Shown here: positions 8,117-18,200 of the stretch, piece by piece
Layout: each line of letters opens with the position of its first letter
Numbering within the stretch: position 1 is the first letter of the stretch
Assembly (NCBI GenBank): GCA_004293815.1
Contig: RDZD01000018.1
Span: forward strand, 1 to 64,000
Length of the DNA: 64,000 nt
Direction: 5' to 3'
Source: Cytophagales bacterium
GTDB lineage: Bacteria > Bacteroidota > Bacteroidia > Cytophagales > Bernardetiaceae
Translations under genes and position numbers: made by a program
Notes under the pieces: generated by a model
The model's input: only the letters and a program-made list of their open reading frames with translations
Databases searched by the model: none
Told to the model about the DNA's origin: nothing

Positions 8117-10402
8117 TTAGAACTTATAAAGCAACTGCACACGGACATCGCTCTTGGTATCTCCTCTGATGGCCTCTAAACCCGAGCTAATGATGTCTTG
8201 ATTGCGGTATTTTGTATAGGCATATTTCACCCATAAGTCGCAACGTTTGCCAATGTTGAACTGTGCCAGATAGTAGTTGCGGAAACCTCTTCCGTAATAG
8301 GCTGGCACATAAAATAGATACAGAACATCTTTTTCATACACGTACTGCCTGTTTTCGTAGTCTTCGGTGTCAAAGAGTGCGAAGCGTGTACTGAGCTTAA
8401 CCAAACGCAAGTCAAAAGTAATGTCTTGTACAATGGCAAAACCTTTTGTTTGGGCGGTTTGGTGGTGTTGAAATGAGCTAAGTTGGACTCTGCTGCGCAA
8501 GGAAATCACCTTTTCGGCTTTATAGTCGCAATTTATTTGCAAGTTTTGGCGTCTGTAAGGTTGAGAGATATTCATGTTAAGTTCAGGGCTGCGCCAATTT
8601 CTTTCACGCACTTCTTGGCGATAATTTACATAAAGCGTGATGGTTTTTGAGGGTTTATAAGTGATTCTAGTCAGGTGTTCGTAGCCTCCAGAGGGTGCGT
8701 CTGTCAAGAATTTAAGCCAAGGAAAATAAAACTGATCCAAATAAGAGGTTATAAGCCAACGCTTGTTGGGCTTTATCTTGATGCCCATATAAAGACCTCT
8801 TTCGTTAATGTTGCGGGTATTTTCGCTAAGCGCACCGCCATAAAAACTATGAAAATCCCGATCATAAGAGCGGTAGAGTACACTCACATCAACACTGGTG
8901 CTGAGAGCTGCTATTAAGCCATTGACTGTGCCTATACCTCCGCTTGAGCTGCGACCTGTTTCTCCAAAGAAGTTGAAATTGCGCCAATAGTAAGAGTAGT
9001 TTACACCTAAAAGTAAATTTCTTCGTCCTTGAAATTCATACTGGTTGTAGGTATTAAGTGTTCTTATCAGATTTTTGCTATAAAAGTTTCCCATCAACAC
9101 AACGCCGCCCTCAAAGTTGCCGTTTTCAGACTTGTAGTTGAGTACCAAGCCGCCTGCTTGCTCTGAAATGCGATTTTTTGCTGCAATCTCGGAGCGCGTG
9201 CGATGGAAGCCTGTGGCCTGAATACTGCTAATGTATTCATTTTGCTCTTCGCTTTCCTCGCTGAGTGTGTCTAGATTTTCTCTTACGTTGGCATCTTGCC
9301 GTAATCTAGAATAAAAAGGGGTGATATCAATCCGCTTGGTAAGCTTGTAGGTAACGGCAGCTCCTCTAAAAAAGCCTCCCTCAAGCACAGAGGTATAGGG
9401 TCTGATTCCCAAGGTGCTGCGCCTAATGGTGGAAATAGTTTCGGCTCCTTTGCCTACACCAAAGCCGCCCGCCAAGAGAAGACCTTGTCCAATTTGCATG
9501 ATATAGTCGCCCACTGCAATGGTTTTGAACCGTTTTTGATTATGCACTACGCCGTGAAATGATAAAAAATCAAAACCATTAATGCCGCGATGTTGGCCAA
9601 AACTTAAAGGCTCGCCCTGATCTTTTTCTAATGTAAAGCCAATACTGTAGTCATTGGTGTGACTGTTACGGTAGCGAATGTACACTTTGTTAGGGTCGCC
9701 CAAATAGCGGCTGCGGGGTTCACCTCTTGAGTTGGTATCGCGTTCTGAAATGGCAAAACCTTGCTTTTGCTCTAGCGTTCGTTCATAACGAACTATGACA
9801 TTGCTGTTGTTACCTTTCCACATACGTTTGAAAACGCTCTCAGCATCTTGGGTGAGATTGGCTTCATAAACCATAACAAAAGGCAGAAGTTTGTATATAG
9901 TGGGAAGATCAAAACCTGGAACAGCCTGTATCTCTTTGATGGAAAGGAGTTTGCCGTTTTGAGCAATATGACTCAGCAGATTGCTAATCTGTGTGTCGGA
10001 CAAGAAAAAGATAGATTGAAGCTCTTCTCTGTTAGTATTATTGAGGTTGATGGGTTGCGTAAAAAACTGAAAAAGAGACTCATATAAATCTGTGTAGTCC
10101 AAATCGTCGTCGGGTGTAGCAAAGAGTTCTTGTACCAGTAAATCAAAATCTGTTTCTTTTTTGGACTTGCTTTGGGCTTGTGTATCTAAGGCCAAAAATA
10201 AGCACATAAAAAGCAACACAAATAACAATAAAAGTATTCGTAAAGTAACAGAAGATAGCTTTTCAGTGTCTTGATCTGTTTTTTTTGTTTTCGGAGGCGG
10301 CTCATAATAATCACCTGGTCCAAAAACAGAAGGAGAGTTTTTGGTTCTTTTCTGACCCGATATACCGTGTGTCTTGCCGCTCAAATCTTTTTGGTAAGCC
10401 AT
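8117..10402 (-). CDS. Helix-hairpin-helix plus outer-membrane beta-barrel protein
   Basis: A 761-residue protein with an unusually long basic N-tail (residues 1-50) before a signal-like hydrophobic stretch (51-72, ending DTQAQS). Next comes a pair of helix-hairpin-helix motifs of the ComEA type: PINLNNTNREELQSIFFLSD (117-136) and a second around 149-175 (LLSIKEIQAVPGF). Residues ~200-761 look like a large beta-barrel with repeated amphipathic strands, many Tyr/Arg/Asn and a terminal LLYKF. ComEA-type motifs normally bind DNA, so this could be a DNA-handling outer-membrane protein, but that is inference; the family is widespread and uncharacterised in Bacteroidota. The start is uncertain because 50 residues precede the hydrophobic segment. 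Confidence 0.75.
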   Translation of the reverse strand: MAYQKDLSGKTHGISGQKRTKNSPSVFGPGDYYEPPPKTKKTDQDTEKLSSVTLRILLLLFVLLFMCLFLALDTQAQSKSKKETDFDLLVQELFATPDDDLDYTDLYESLFQFFTQPINLNNTNREELQSIFFLSDTQISNLLSHIAQNGKLLSIKEIQAVPGFDLPTIYKLLPFVMVYEANLTQDAESVFKRMWKGNNSNVIVRYERTLEQKQGFAISERDTNSRGEPRSRYLGDPNKVYIRYRNSHTNDYSIGFTLEKDQGEPLSFGQHRGINGFDFLSFHGVVHNQKRFKTIAVGDYIMQIGQGLLLAGGFGVGKGAETISTIRRSTLGIRPYTSVLEGGFFRGAAVTYKLTKRIDITPFYSRLRQDANVRENLDTLSEESEEQNEYISSIQATGFHRTRSEIAAKNRISEQAGGLVLNYKSENGNFEGGVVLMGNFYSKNLIRTLNTYNQYEFQGRRNLLLGVNYSYYWRNFNFFGETGRSSSGGIGTVNGLIAALSTSVDVSVLYRSYDRDFHSFYGGALSENTRNINERGLYMGIKIKPNKRWLITSYLDQFYFPWLKFLTDAPSGGYEHLTRITYKPSKTITLYVNYRQEVRERNWRSPELNMNISQPYRRQNLQINCDYKAEKVISLRSRVQLSSFQHHQTAQTKGFAIVQDITFDLRLVKLSTRFALFDTEDYENRQYVYEKDVLYLFYVPAYYGRGFRNYYLAQFNIGKRCDLWVKYAYTKYRNQDIISSGLEAIRGDTKSDVRVQLLYKF

Positions 10403-10555
10403 GCTAAAAGTTCTGCATCTAAGTTACTTGCTGTTTGCAGCGCAAAGTTAGTTGGCTTTCAGCTTTTAAAAGCTTTTTTGAACGTTAATTTTTTGTGTCA
10501 TTTTTAACTCTTGGTTACAACAGGTTCAAACTTTCTGAAGAAAGTCTTGCTCTTT

Positions 10556-12649
10556 TTAAAATTTTAGAATCTTAAATTCCACACGTCTATTTTGTTGTTT
10601 GCTGGCTTCGTCACGCTCTCTACTCAAGGGGCGCGTGCTGCCCATAGGTGATAGCGTAATGCGCTCGGGTGCTATTTTTTGGCTTACAAGATACTCTTTG
10701 ATAACTTTTACACGCCGCTCCGAAAGCTGAAAATTGGCAATAGGTTCGCCCTCAATGTCTGTATGACCAATGAGTTCGATGGTCATTGAGGGTTTTTCCT
10801 GCATCAACTGAGCAATGCGGTCTAGCTCAGGAAAAGACTCCGATAGAATGAGTTCTTTGGACTGCGTAAAGAATACATTATTAAGAACCACAATTTGCCC
10901 TACTTTGATAGGACTCATATACAAGTCTTTTCTGATTTCGACTGATGCATTTTGGCTTCTTAAATTAATGCTCTCATTGACAGACAGGTAGCCGAGTGCT
11001 TCAGCTCTTAGACCGTACAAATTGCGTAGTGGCAAGACTATTTTGTATTTCCCGCTCAAAGAATCTGACTTGGCGCGTCCGCTTTCTTTGGATAGTCCTA
11101 AGTCCTCAAACAGAATATCAGCCCCCAAGGGCTTGAGCGTTTCGGCATGGTAGACAGTACCCACAATGGTGGCAACAGGCTCAGGGCTAAGTAAATTGGG
11201 CAAACCGACTCTGAATATATCGCCGTTTTTTTTATTTTTTTCATTGCTTTTGAAAGACGAAAAGTAAACGTAATGCTGATTATCATCTACACTATATGCA
11301 GCATCCCAAACCGAAGAGTTGAGCTTGGGGCCTAAATTGACAGGTTCACTCCAGTTGACCCAAGTGTCGTCTAGGCGGCGGCTCATAAATACATCTGCAC
11401 GCCCAAAACCGCTATGTCCTGTGCTTGAAAAATAAAGTGTTTTGTTGTCAGAGGCCATAAAAGGCGCAAACTCAATTCCAGCTGTGTTAATATTTTTACC
11501 AATGTTCATGGGTGCAAGCCAAGTGCCATCGCCACTCAAAAAACTAACATACAAATCTCTATCACCATAACCATTTTTGCGTTTGATGGCCATGAGTATG
11601 GCTTGTCCGTTTTGGCAGAGCGCGTATTCGGAATATTGACTTTCATTATAATAATCCTCTATAATTAAAGCTCTAGGCATAGAATAAGAGCCGTCAGGGC
11701 GTTTCTCGGCCATAGACACTCCTGCCACCACATCACCGTTGGGCTTGTAGCCATTGCCGAGCAAGAGACGCTGATTGTCTGCCGAGGTGGCACAAACAAA
11801 GTTGTGTTTACCATTGTTGAGAGGTGACCCGAAACGCACGGCTTCTTTCCAAGAACCATCTTCTTGCAAGTAGCTGACCCAAATATCATCGTTTGGTGTG
11901 CCTGGTGTATCAGATTCGTGGTTTTTTGGGTGATTCTTACGGGTAAAAAACAGCGTCTTGCCATCAGGTGAAATAATGGGAAGAACCTCATCGGCTGGCG
12001 AGTTGATAGTGGCAGGCAGCTGCTCTACCTCACCAAACACAAGTCCGCCAATAAGATTGATTTTAGCTTCAATAGGATTGGGTGAGAGCGTGATACCCAT
12101 AGCGTCTATTTCATTATAGCCAGGCACTTTGCGGCTATTAAGCACGATTTTGATGCTTTGCACATCATAAGAAGTGGCTTGGTTTAAGATAACATGAAAC
12201 ATTCGCCCCAAAGCCGATACCGCTTTGGTTTGTTTGTTTTCATAAACCAAGTAGGCTTTATTTTGTGTGTCGTAGAGATAGATACGCGCAATAGCACCGG
12301 GGTTAAAGTTTTCTGCTACTGCTATTTGCCTGATTGGCATTGGGTTCTTATAGCTTAAATGTATCCATTCTTCAATATCGCTGTCTTCGGAGGCAGGAGA
12401 CCATGCGCAACGGCTTGAGCCTACATCGGGAAGTTTATTGGGTTTGCCCAAGGCTTGCTTGGCAGCATACAAATTAATCCCCTCGGGGTCGTCAGGATCT
12501 TTGAGAGCCGAAGATGCGTCAATGACTTGGTCTGCCCACTGTATGTAAGGTGCAATTTGGGCACGAATACTCCAGCAGGGACACAAGAAGCAGGTAGAGA
12601 ATACAAAAAACAGAACAAAACGGATATAGAAAACAGAACGAAATGACAT
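10556..12649 (-). CDS. OmpA-family protein with PD40 propeller and N-terminal discoidin-like domain
   Basis: A 697-residue exported protein. Residues 1-31 are a signal peptide. Residues ~35-190 resemble a jelly-roll (discoidin-like) fold with an IRQIAVAENFNPG segment. Residues ~210-480 contain WD40-like (PD40) blades such as PIISPDGKTLFFTRKNH and TLYFSSTGHSGFGRAD. Residues ~495-575 are a carboxypeptidase-regulatory-like domain. The C-terminal ~100 residues are an OmpA peptidoglycan-binding domain (LIGHTDIEGEP, LSERRVKVI). PD40-OmpA proteins include the T9SS component PorE/SprE-associated group and many anchor proteins; here the usual TPR domain is replaced by the jelly-roll. Probable role: anchoring or organising an envelope complex. 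It lies 153 bases upstream of the barrel gene at 8-10 kb, on the same strand. Confidence 0.82.
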   Translation of the reverse strand: MSFRSVFYIRFVLFFVFSTCFLCPCWSIRAQIAPYIQWADQVIDASSALKDPDDPEGINLYAAKQALGKPNKLPDVGSSRCAWSPASEDSDIEEWIHLSYKNPMPIRQIAVAENFNPGAIARIYLYDTQNKAYLVYENKQTKAVSALGRMFHVILNQATSYDVQSIKIVLNSRKVPGYNEIDAMGITLSPNPIEAKINLIGGLVFGEVEQLPATINSPADEVLPIISPDGKTLFFTRKNHPKNHESDTPGTPNDDIWVSYLQEDGSWKEAVRFGSPLNNGKHNFVCATSADNQRLLLGNGYKPNGDVVAGVSMAEKRPDGSYSMPRALIIEDYYNESQYSEYALCQNGQAILMAIKRKNGYGDRDLYVSFLSGDGTWLAPMNIGKNINTAGIEFAPFMASDNKTLYFSSTGHSGFGRADVFMSRRLDDTWVNWSEPVNLGPKLNSSVWDAAYSVDDNQHYVYFSSFKSNEKNKKNGDIFRVGLPNLLSPEPVATIVGTVYHAETLKPLGADILFEDLGLSKESGRAKSDSLSGKYKIVLPLRNLYGLRAEALGYLSVNESINLRSQNASVEIRKDLYMSPIKVGQIVVLNNVFFTQSKELILSESFPELDRIAQLMQEKPSMTIELIGHTDIEGEPIANFQLSERRVKVIKEYLVSQKIAPERITLSPMGSTRPLSRERDEASKQQNRRVEFKILKF

Positions 12650-12848
12650 TTTTTAGCATTGGTTAGCAGAATGAGTACAAACACTCTATTTTTTTTGTCT
12701 TTGAGATATCAAAATAAGATAATTTTTATGACAAAAACTTAATAAAGTAAGTAAATGTTCTTTCTGCGTGCCTATGAGTGCTTTTTATAATAAAAATACA
12801 TCAACTTGTTTTGACAAGCTGAGTAAATTTTGAAGACACGATTCAGCA

Positions 12849-13627
12849 TTAGCGTCCACCACGATAAGAAAATCCTATCTGAAACATAAACATCTGAATG
12901 GGTGATTGATAGGTGTTGCCTGCATGGTATTCATAGATAACATCTGGTTTGGCTTCACTCGCAAAAGTGCTGTAAAAAGCTGTTGCTGCTGCCGTTTGAG
13001 ATGTGGGAGCTTGATTAGGAAGACCCATGTATTTCACTCTTTGCCCTCCCGTGTACTGAATTAGTAAATCCAGACACAAACTTTTAGGAGGAGGTCTTTC
13101 AAGCCACTGACCTAATTCTAGTTTTATACCAGCGCCTATAGTAGCATGCAGGCTCTATCTCGCCAATGATAATCTTGTATGATTGGCTTAGGGCATTCTG
13201 CTGTACTCCCCTCTGCGCTCAAGTATACTCCAGTGATAAAGTGTGTGCTTCCCAAACCTGCTCTCCAATAAGGCTTTAAAAGACCTTTTGAACGCATGTC
13301 ATATTGAATAAAGAAATGGGATTGATAAAAACTATTAATAATCCGTGTCTCTACCATGCTTTGAGCACCAACTGCAAATACGTTCAGTCCTTGCATTCGG
13401 CTATACCCATAGTTGGCATAGTTCCACTGCCAGCCTAACGTGATTGGTGTATGTCGTAGATGCAGACCTAGTTCGGCAGCAATACCATTGGATCGATCCG
13501 CCATATTTTTACCCATTTGCCCCAGAGGTACTGACATCTGATAGGCCAGCCTAGTATGAAGCTGACAGTTAGCTGTTAGGCTGTATGAAAACAATAATAA
13601 AAACAGGAAGGTTGATAATTTGCTCAT
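12849..13627 (-). pseudogene. Outer-membrane beta-barrel gene, interrupted by one frameshift
   Basis: Two adjacent minus-strand frames add up to one barrel protein. The first (13627 to 13136, 163 codons) starts with a signal peptide (MSKLSTFLFLLLFSYSLTAN) and barrel strands, then ends in an unrelated RACMLL and stop. In the next frame, directly after the same Trp-Arg-Asp, reading continues as SLHATIGAGIKLELGQWLER and goes on to a normal barrel end, FQIGFSYRGGR, at 12849. The shift lies near 13150-13160 and equals one missing base. Together they give about 258 aa, typical of this barrel family. It is either a recent pseudogene or a sequencing error; no slippery sequence for programmed frameshifting is visible. 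Confidence 0.75.
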
Positions 13628-13915
13628 TGTGTGTTTGGGTTCATAGAAAGTCTGTAAAAATTAAATAATCAAAGTTATAGGGTCTATCTTAGAAGCACAT
13701 ACAATCAGATAATTTAAGAACAGCAAGCATGACGTTTTGTTTTGAATACTTTACGAACGGTATTAAAATCTAATTAAAGGAACTCTGTTCTACATCCAAA
13801 GACAGCTGAGAGCTACTTTAAAGAACACCGAAGAAGCTTTTAAGGTTTTTTTTCATAAAATACCATCTTATTTTTATTTGGATTTTAAACAATGTTTGTG
13901 CTACTTTGCTGCAAG

Positions 13916-15160
13916 ATGGCAGGCAAAATTACACCGCATAATTACGGCATAGGCGTTGCACCCATGCGCCCAGACGAGCTTCTGGCTCTCAAGGAGCTAG
14001 AGCAAAACGCTTTGTTTGATGCTATACAAGCCATTAACAACAATGCTCAAGAAGAAGAACTGTATCGCATTTTTCACTTTACGATGCGTGGCAACCCCAT
14101 CGTAAAGAGTTTTTCGCTTTATGTCAAAGATGAAGGTTCTTGGGTATGTAAGACACACTGGGGCAATAACTTAGACTTTGCAGAGTTAAACTTGCCTGCT
14201 AGCATATTGGCTATCAAAGAGCCTACTTTACTCACCCCAGACATGGGTTTTTTAGGTGATTTTGACCGTGTATTACCCATCAAGCATAAATCGGAGGTAC
14301 TGGCCTATGCTTTTCTAAGCGAAAAATCGCCAAACACAGAAGCCAAATTTGTACATGCGCTTTCCAATATCATTATTGTAGCCATAGAGAATAAAAAGCT
14401 GGCTAGAAGGCACTTGCAACAAGAAAACCTCAAAAGACAACTTGATATAGCTCGTGAGGTGCAGTCTTTGTTGTTTCCTAAAAAAATGCCCTACCATGCC
14501 CAGATAAAAGTGGCAGCAGAGTATAAACCGCACCATAGCATTGGCGGAGACTATTATGATTTTATAAGCATCAGTGAGTCAGAATTTTTGCTCTGTATTG
14601 CTGATGTATCGGGTAAGGGTGTGCCTGCGGCCATTTTGATGTCTAATTTTCAGGCTGGACTCCGTATTTTGGCTAGACAAACCAAAAACTTATCCATTAT
14701 TGTGAACGAACTTAACCGCTTGATTATGGACAACTCAGGTGGTGAAAATTTTATCACAGCATTTTTTGCACTCTTCAATATCGAAACAAAAACCTTGCGT
14801 TATGTGAATGCTGGGCACAATCCGCCCATGCTCTTTCGCCAGAACATGATGTGTGAGCGACTTTCGTTAGGCACTACCTTACTAGGCACATTTTCCAAAC
14901 TTCCCATGTTAGATACTGGAACGGTATCTAACCTAAATAATTTTTTATTGTTTGCCTTCACAGATGGCTTTACTGAAACCTACAACGAAACTAACGAAGA
15001 GTTTGGCGAAGAGGTACTCACCGATTTTATAGCCAAAAACTACGACCTACCACCTCGTGAACTCAATAAAGTACTTCTTGAGATGCTTGATGCCTTTAAA
15101 GGTCGCAATGGCTTTGCTGATGATATCACCTTGCTCACTTGCCGAGTTATGCTCCCTTAA
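13916..15160 (+). CDS. GAF-like plus SpoIIE/PP2C-type serine phosphatase
   Basis: An RsbU-like regulator that should dephosphorylate serine/threonine residues of an anti-sigma-factor antagonist or similar partner. The N-terminal ~170 residues form a sensory GAF-like domain, joined by a short coiled linker (ENLKRQLDIAREVQSLLFP) to a SpoIIE phosphatase domain with the metal-binding motifs GGDYYDF, CIADVSGKGVPAA, YVNAGHNPP and FADDITLL near the end. No signal peptide or membrane segment is seen. The start is uncertain: ATGs at 13892, 13916 and 13964 are in frame, and homologues I recall begin near the last. No partner kinase or STAS gene is adjacent. It is followed, 116 bases on, by the T9SS cargo gene. 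Confidence 0.88.
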   Translation: MAGKITPHNYGIGVAPMRPDELLALKELEQNALFDAIQAINNNAQEEELYRIFHFTMRGNPIVKSFSLYVKDEGSWVCKTHWGNNLDFAELNLPASILAIKEPTLLTPDMGFLGDFDRVLPIKHKSEVLAYAFLSEKSPNTEAKFVHALSNIIIVAIENKKLARRHLQQENLKRQLDIAREVQSLLFPKKMPYHAQIKVAAEYKPHHSIGGDYYDFISISESEFLLCIADVSGKGVPAAILMSNFQAGLRILARQTKNLSIIVNELNRLIMDNSGGENFITAFFALFNIETKTLRYVNAGHNPPMLFRQNMMCERLSLGTTLLGTFSKLPMLDTGTVSNLNNFLLFAFTDGFTETYNETNEEFGEEVLTDFIAKNYDLPPRELNKVLLEMLDAFKGRNGFADDITLLTCRVMLP

Positions 15161-15205
15161 CTTCTGCGTGCTCAAGATCAGTAGTTTGGGATTTGAGACA
15201 AATCG

Positions 15206-15237
15206 TTGTTTTTTTAATATAAAAAGCACTACCTTTG
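15206..15237 (+). promoter_or_regulatory. Promoter of type B T9SS cargo gene
   Basis: TTGT at 15206-15209, 20 bases, then a perfect TACCTTTG at 15230-15237. The ATG follows 39 bases later. Confidence 0.7.
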
Positions 15238-15276
15238 TTCTAAAAATATGCAGCGAAAGCTTCTTAAGCCTCTAAG

Positions 15277-18200
15277 ATGAAGTCTTTTAGTTCACTACTT
15301 GCCATTTTTATTGTCTTTTTAGGGCATCATCTCTGCTATGCCCAATGCAGCATTAGCGGCAATACGATAACAGGCGCAACACCAAAAGCATGCGCTGGCA
15401 CGGCGTTTCTTATAAACGGTTCTCTACCAGTAATTTCTGGTGGAACACTTTCTTCTTATGTGTGGCAACGCTCGCCAGATGGGCTTTTATGGACAGCTAT
15501 TGGCTCTCTACAAAATCAAGATGCAGGTATTCTTACTGCCAGCACCAAGTTCAGGCGCATTGTCAATGCCTCTTGCGGAAAAGCTGACACTTCTCTAGTG
15601 CTTAACGTGGATTTTATCCCAGCACCTGCGGCTGGAATAAACACGATTAGTGGCGATACCGTAAATTGTAACGCCGCCCCTTTGCCAACTGTTAATGGCA
15701 CTTTAGTGCTTGGTTACACTTATAAATGGCAACGCTCTAATGATGGCGTGTTATGGACTGATGTGGGTACAGCACAAAACTATCTGGTAGCGGACACACT
15801 CAAAGGTACGGTTCGTTTTAGAAGATTCATTGTCAATGAGTGTGGGGAATTTGTAAGTAACATTCTTGTCATTCGTGGCATAGCTCCTTTTGGTGATGGT
15901 AATAAGCTCATCGGTGACAGTCTTAGAATTTGTGTGGGTAGTAAGTTCAGCATCAAGGCTATTGCGCCGCCAGCTATAGACAGCTATACTTTTAAGTGGC
16001 AAACCTCGCCCGATCCCAGCGCACCTTTATGGACGGATGTGCCGCCTGCACCCGTAGGATACAGTATGAACAGCATAGATTTTCCTGTTCAGAACTTGGT
16101 AGGTGTCTACTACGTAAGGCGTGTGATTTTGGGCAAATGTGTTACGAGCTTCAGTGCACCCATTCGTGTGAATGTCTTTTTTGAACTGATAGAAAATACC
16201 CTAGCAGTACCTAAAGCAGAAATTTGCAAAGGTGAAAAAAATCTGCCAATAAACGGGTCTGTTCCTGGTCCTTCGCTTGCTCTTTATACCTATGAGTGGC
16301 AGGTTTCACCTGATGCTGAAGTTTGGTCTGCCCCTTTAGATCCACCACGAAATACGCAGAGTATCAGCATTGATGCTATTATAGACACCCTCTATGTACG
16401 TCGTATAGTGGTGGGCGAGTGTAAGCGCGACACTTCCAATGTGGTGCGCCTCAACTATATTCCTGAGATTGAAAAAAATATTATTCGCACCGATACTCTC
16501 CGCGAGACGGTTTGCAATGGCGAAAACGGAGCTCTGTTTATCCTTAAAAAACTTAGCGGTGGAGATGGGAACTATGGCTTTTTATGGCAAAGTCTACGGG
16601 TGAACGAAAGTACATGGAAAAATGAAGCAGTAACCGAAAACTTTACACCTATTGCACTGAGCGACACCACTTTTTATCGCCGTATTGTGAATACTCTTTG
16701 CTATGCTGACACCAGTAACTTGGCTGTGATTAACGTAGCCCCTGTCTTTGGAAAAAACTTGATTTCTGTAGTTCCTATCAAATCTGAAAGCAATTTACTC
16801 TTACTCACGGTTTGCAAAGGAGAGCCAATGGATAGCCTCTATGGTTCTTTGCCTATAGGAAAGGGCGTTTTTAAATACCAATGGCAAAAAAGCCGTACCC
16901 CTTTCATAGATAGCACTTGGCGCAACTTAACGGAGGGTAATGCACCTAATTACTGGCTAGGGACACTGAACGACACGACCTATTTTAGGCGGATTGTGGA
17001 CGGTGGCTGTAAGCCAGATACAGGAAGCTTGCTCATTATCAATGTAATTCAACCTATATCTCATAACATTGCCTACTTTAGTCTTGTACCCGAGGATACT
17101 GCCGCTGGTGTGTTGGCCGATACCGTTCGCAGTATAAGCGTTTGTCAAGGTCAACCTTTGCCACCAATTTTTGGCTCACTACCGCAAAATGGTGATGGTA
17201 ATTATCTCTATGTTTGGCAGCAGCAGGATAGTTTGGGTCGTTGGCGGCAAGTGGGTATCGAAAAAGACCTATTAAGCTATGATTTATTGGGTGATACGGT
17301 TCAATTTAGGCGCATTGCTCAGTCTGCTAACTGTTTTTCAGATACTTCTGCCTTACTCAGACTTCAAATTATTAAGCCTATTTCAGGCAGTTTCATACAG
17401 GCGAATCAGATGATTTGTAAATTCACTCGTCCAGAATTGTTTACAGGCAACGTGCCTTTGGGTGGTGATAGGAATTACACCTACCAATGGCAAGTATCAA
17501 CAGATAGCACAAGGACTTGGGTAGTGATAGACTCTGCGACTGGCCAAAACTATCAGGCGGATAGTTTGGATTCTGAGCGTTGGTTTAGGCGGGTAGCTAT
17601 CTCCTCATGTTTTGCCGATACCTCTAACTTTGTGTTTGTGGAGGTGAATCCCGTTCTTGGTGGCAATAAAATAGAAGGGACACAGTCTTTTTGCTTGAAT
17701 GAAACGGCTGACACGCTGACAGGTTCTGAGCCTAACAGTGGGGTAAGACCTTTTAAGTACCAATGGCAGAGCCGTCTTGCGGATACTCTAGAGTGGAAAA
17801 ATATAGATTTAGAGTCTAAAAAACCATTCTATTGGCCAGGCAAGGTTGTTCAGAATACTTCCTATCGCCGAATTGTGCAAGATGCTTGCGGCTTTGTGGA
17901 TACAAGCAATGTGGTGCATATTACCGTTTTTCCGCTGCCTACTATTGGCGTGGAGAAGGCTGCGCATACCATACGCATAGGTACAAGCGTGCAGCTAGCG
18001 GCCTTTGGTGCAGAAAGTTATGAGTGGTCTAATGGCGGCACGCTCAGCGACTCTACATCTGCTACACCCACAGCTCGCCCACTCGAAACGTATAAGTACA
18101 CTGTGCGCGGCACTGATGCAAACGGCTGCACTAACGAAAATTATGTCTTAGTTGTGGTGATAGATGATCCCATAACGGTGGCCATGAACGTCATCACACC

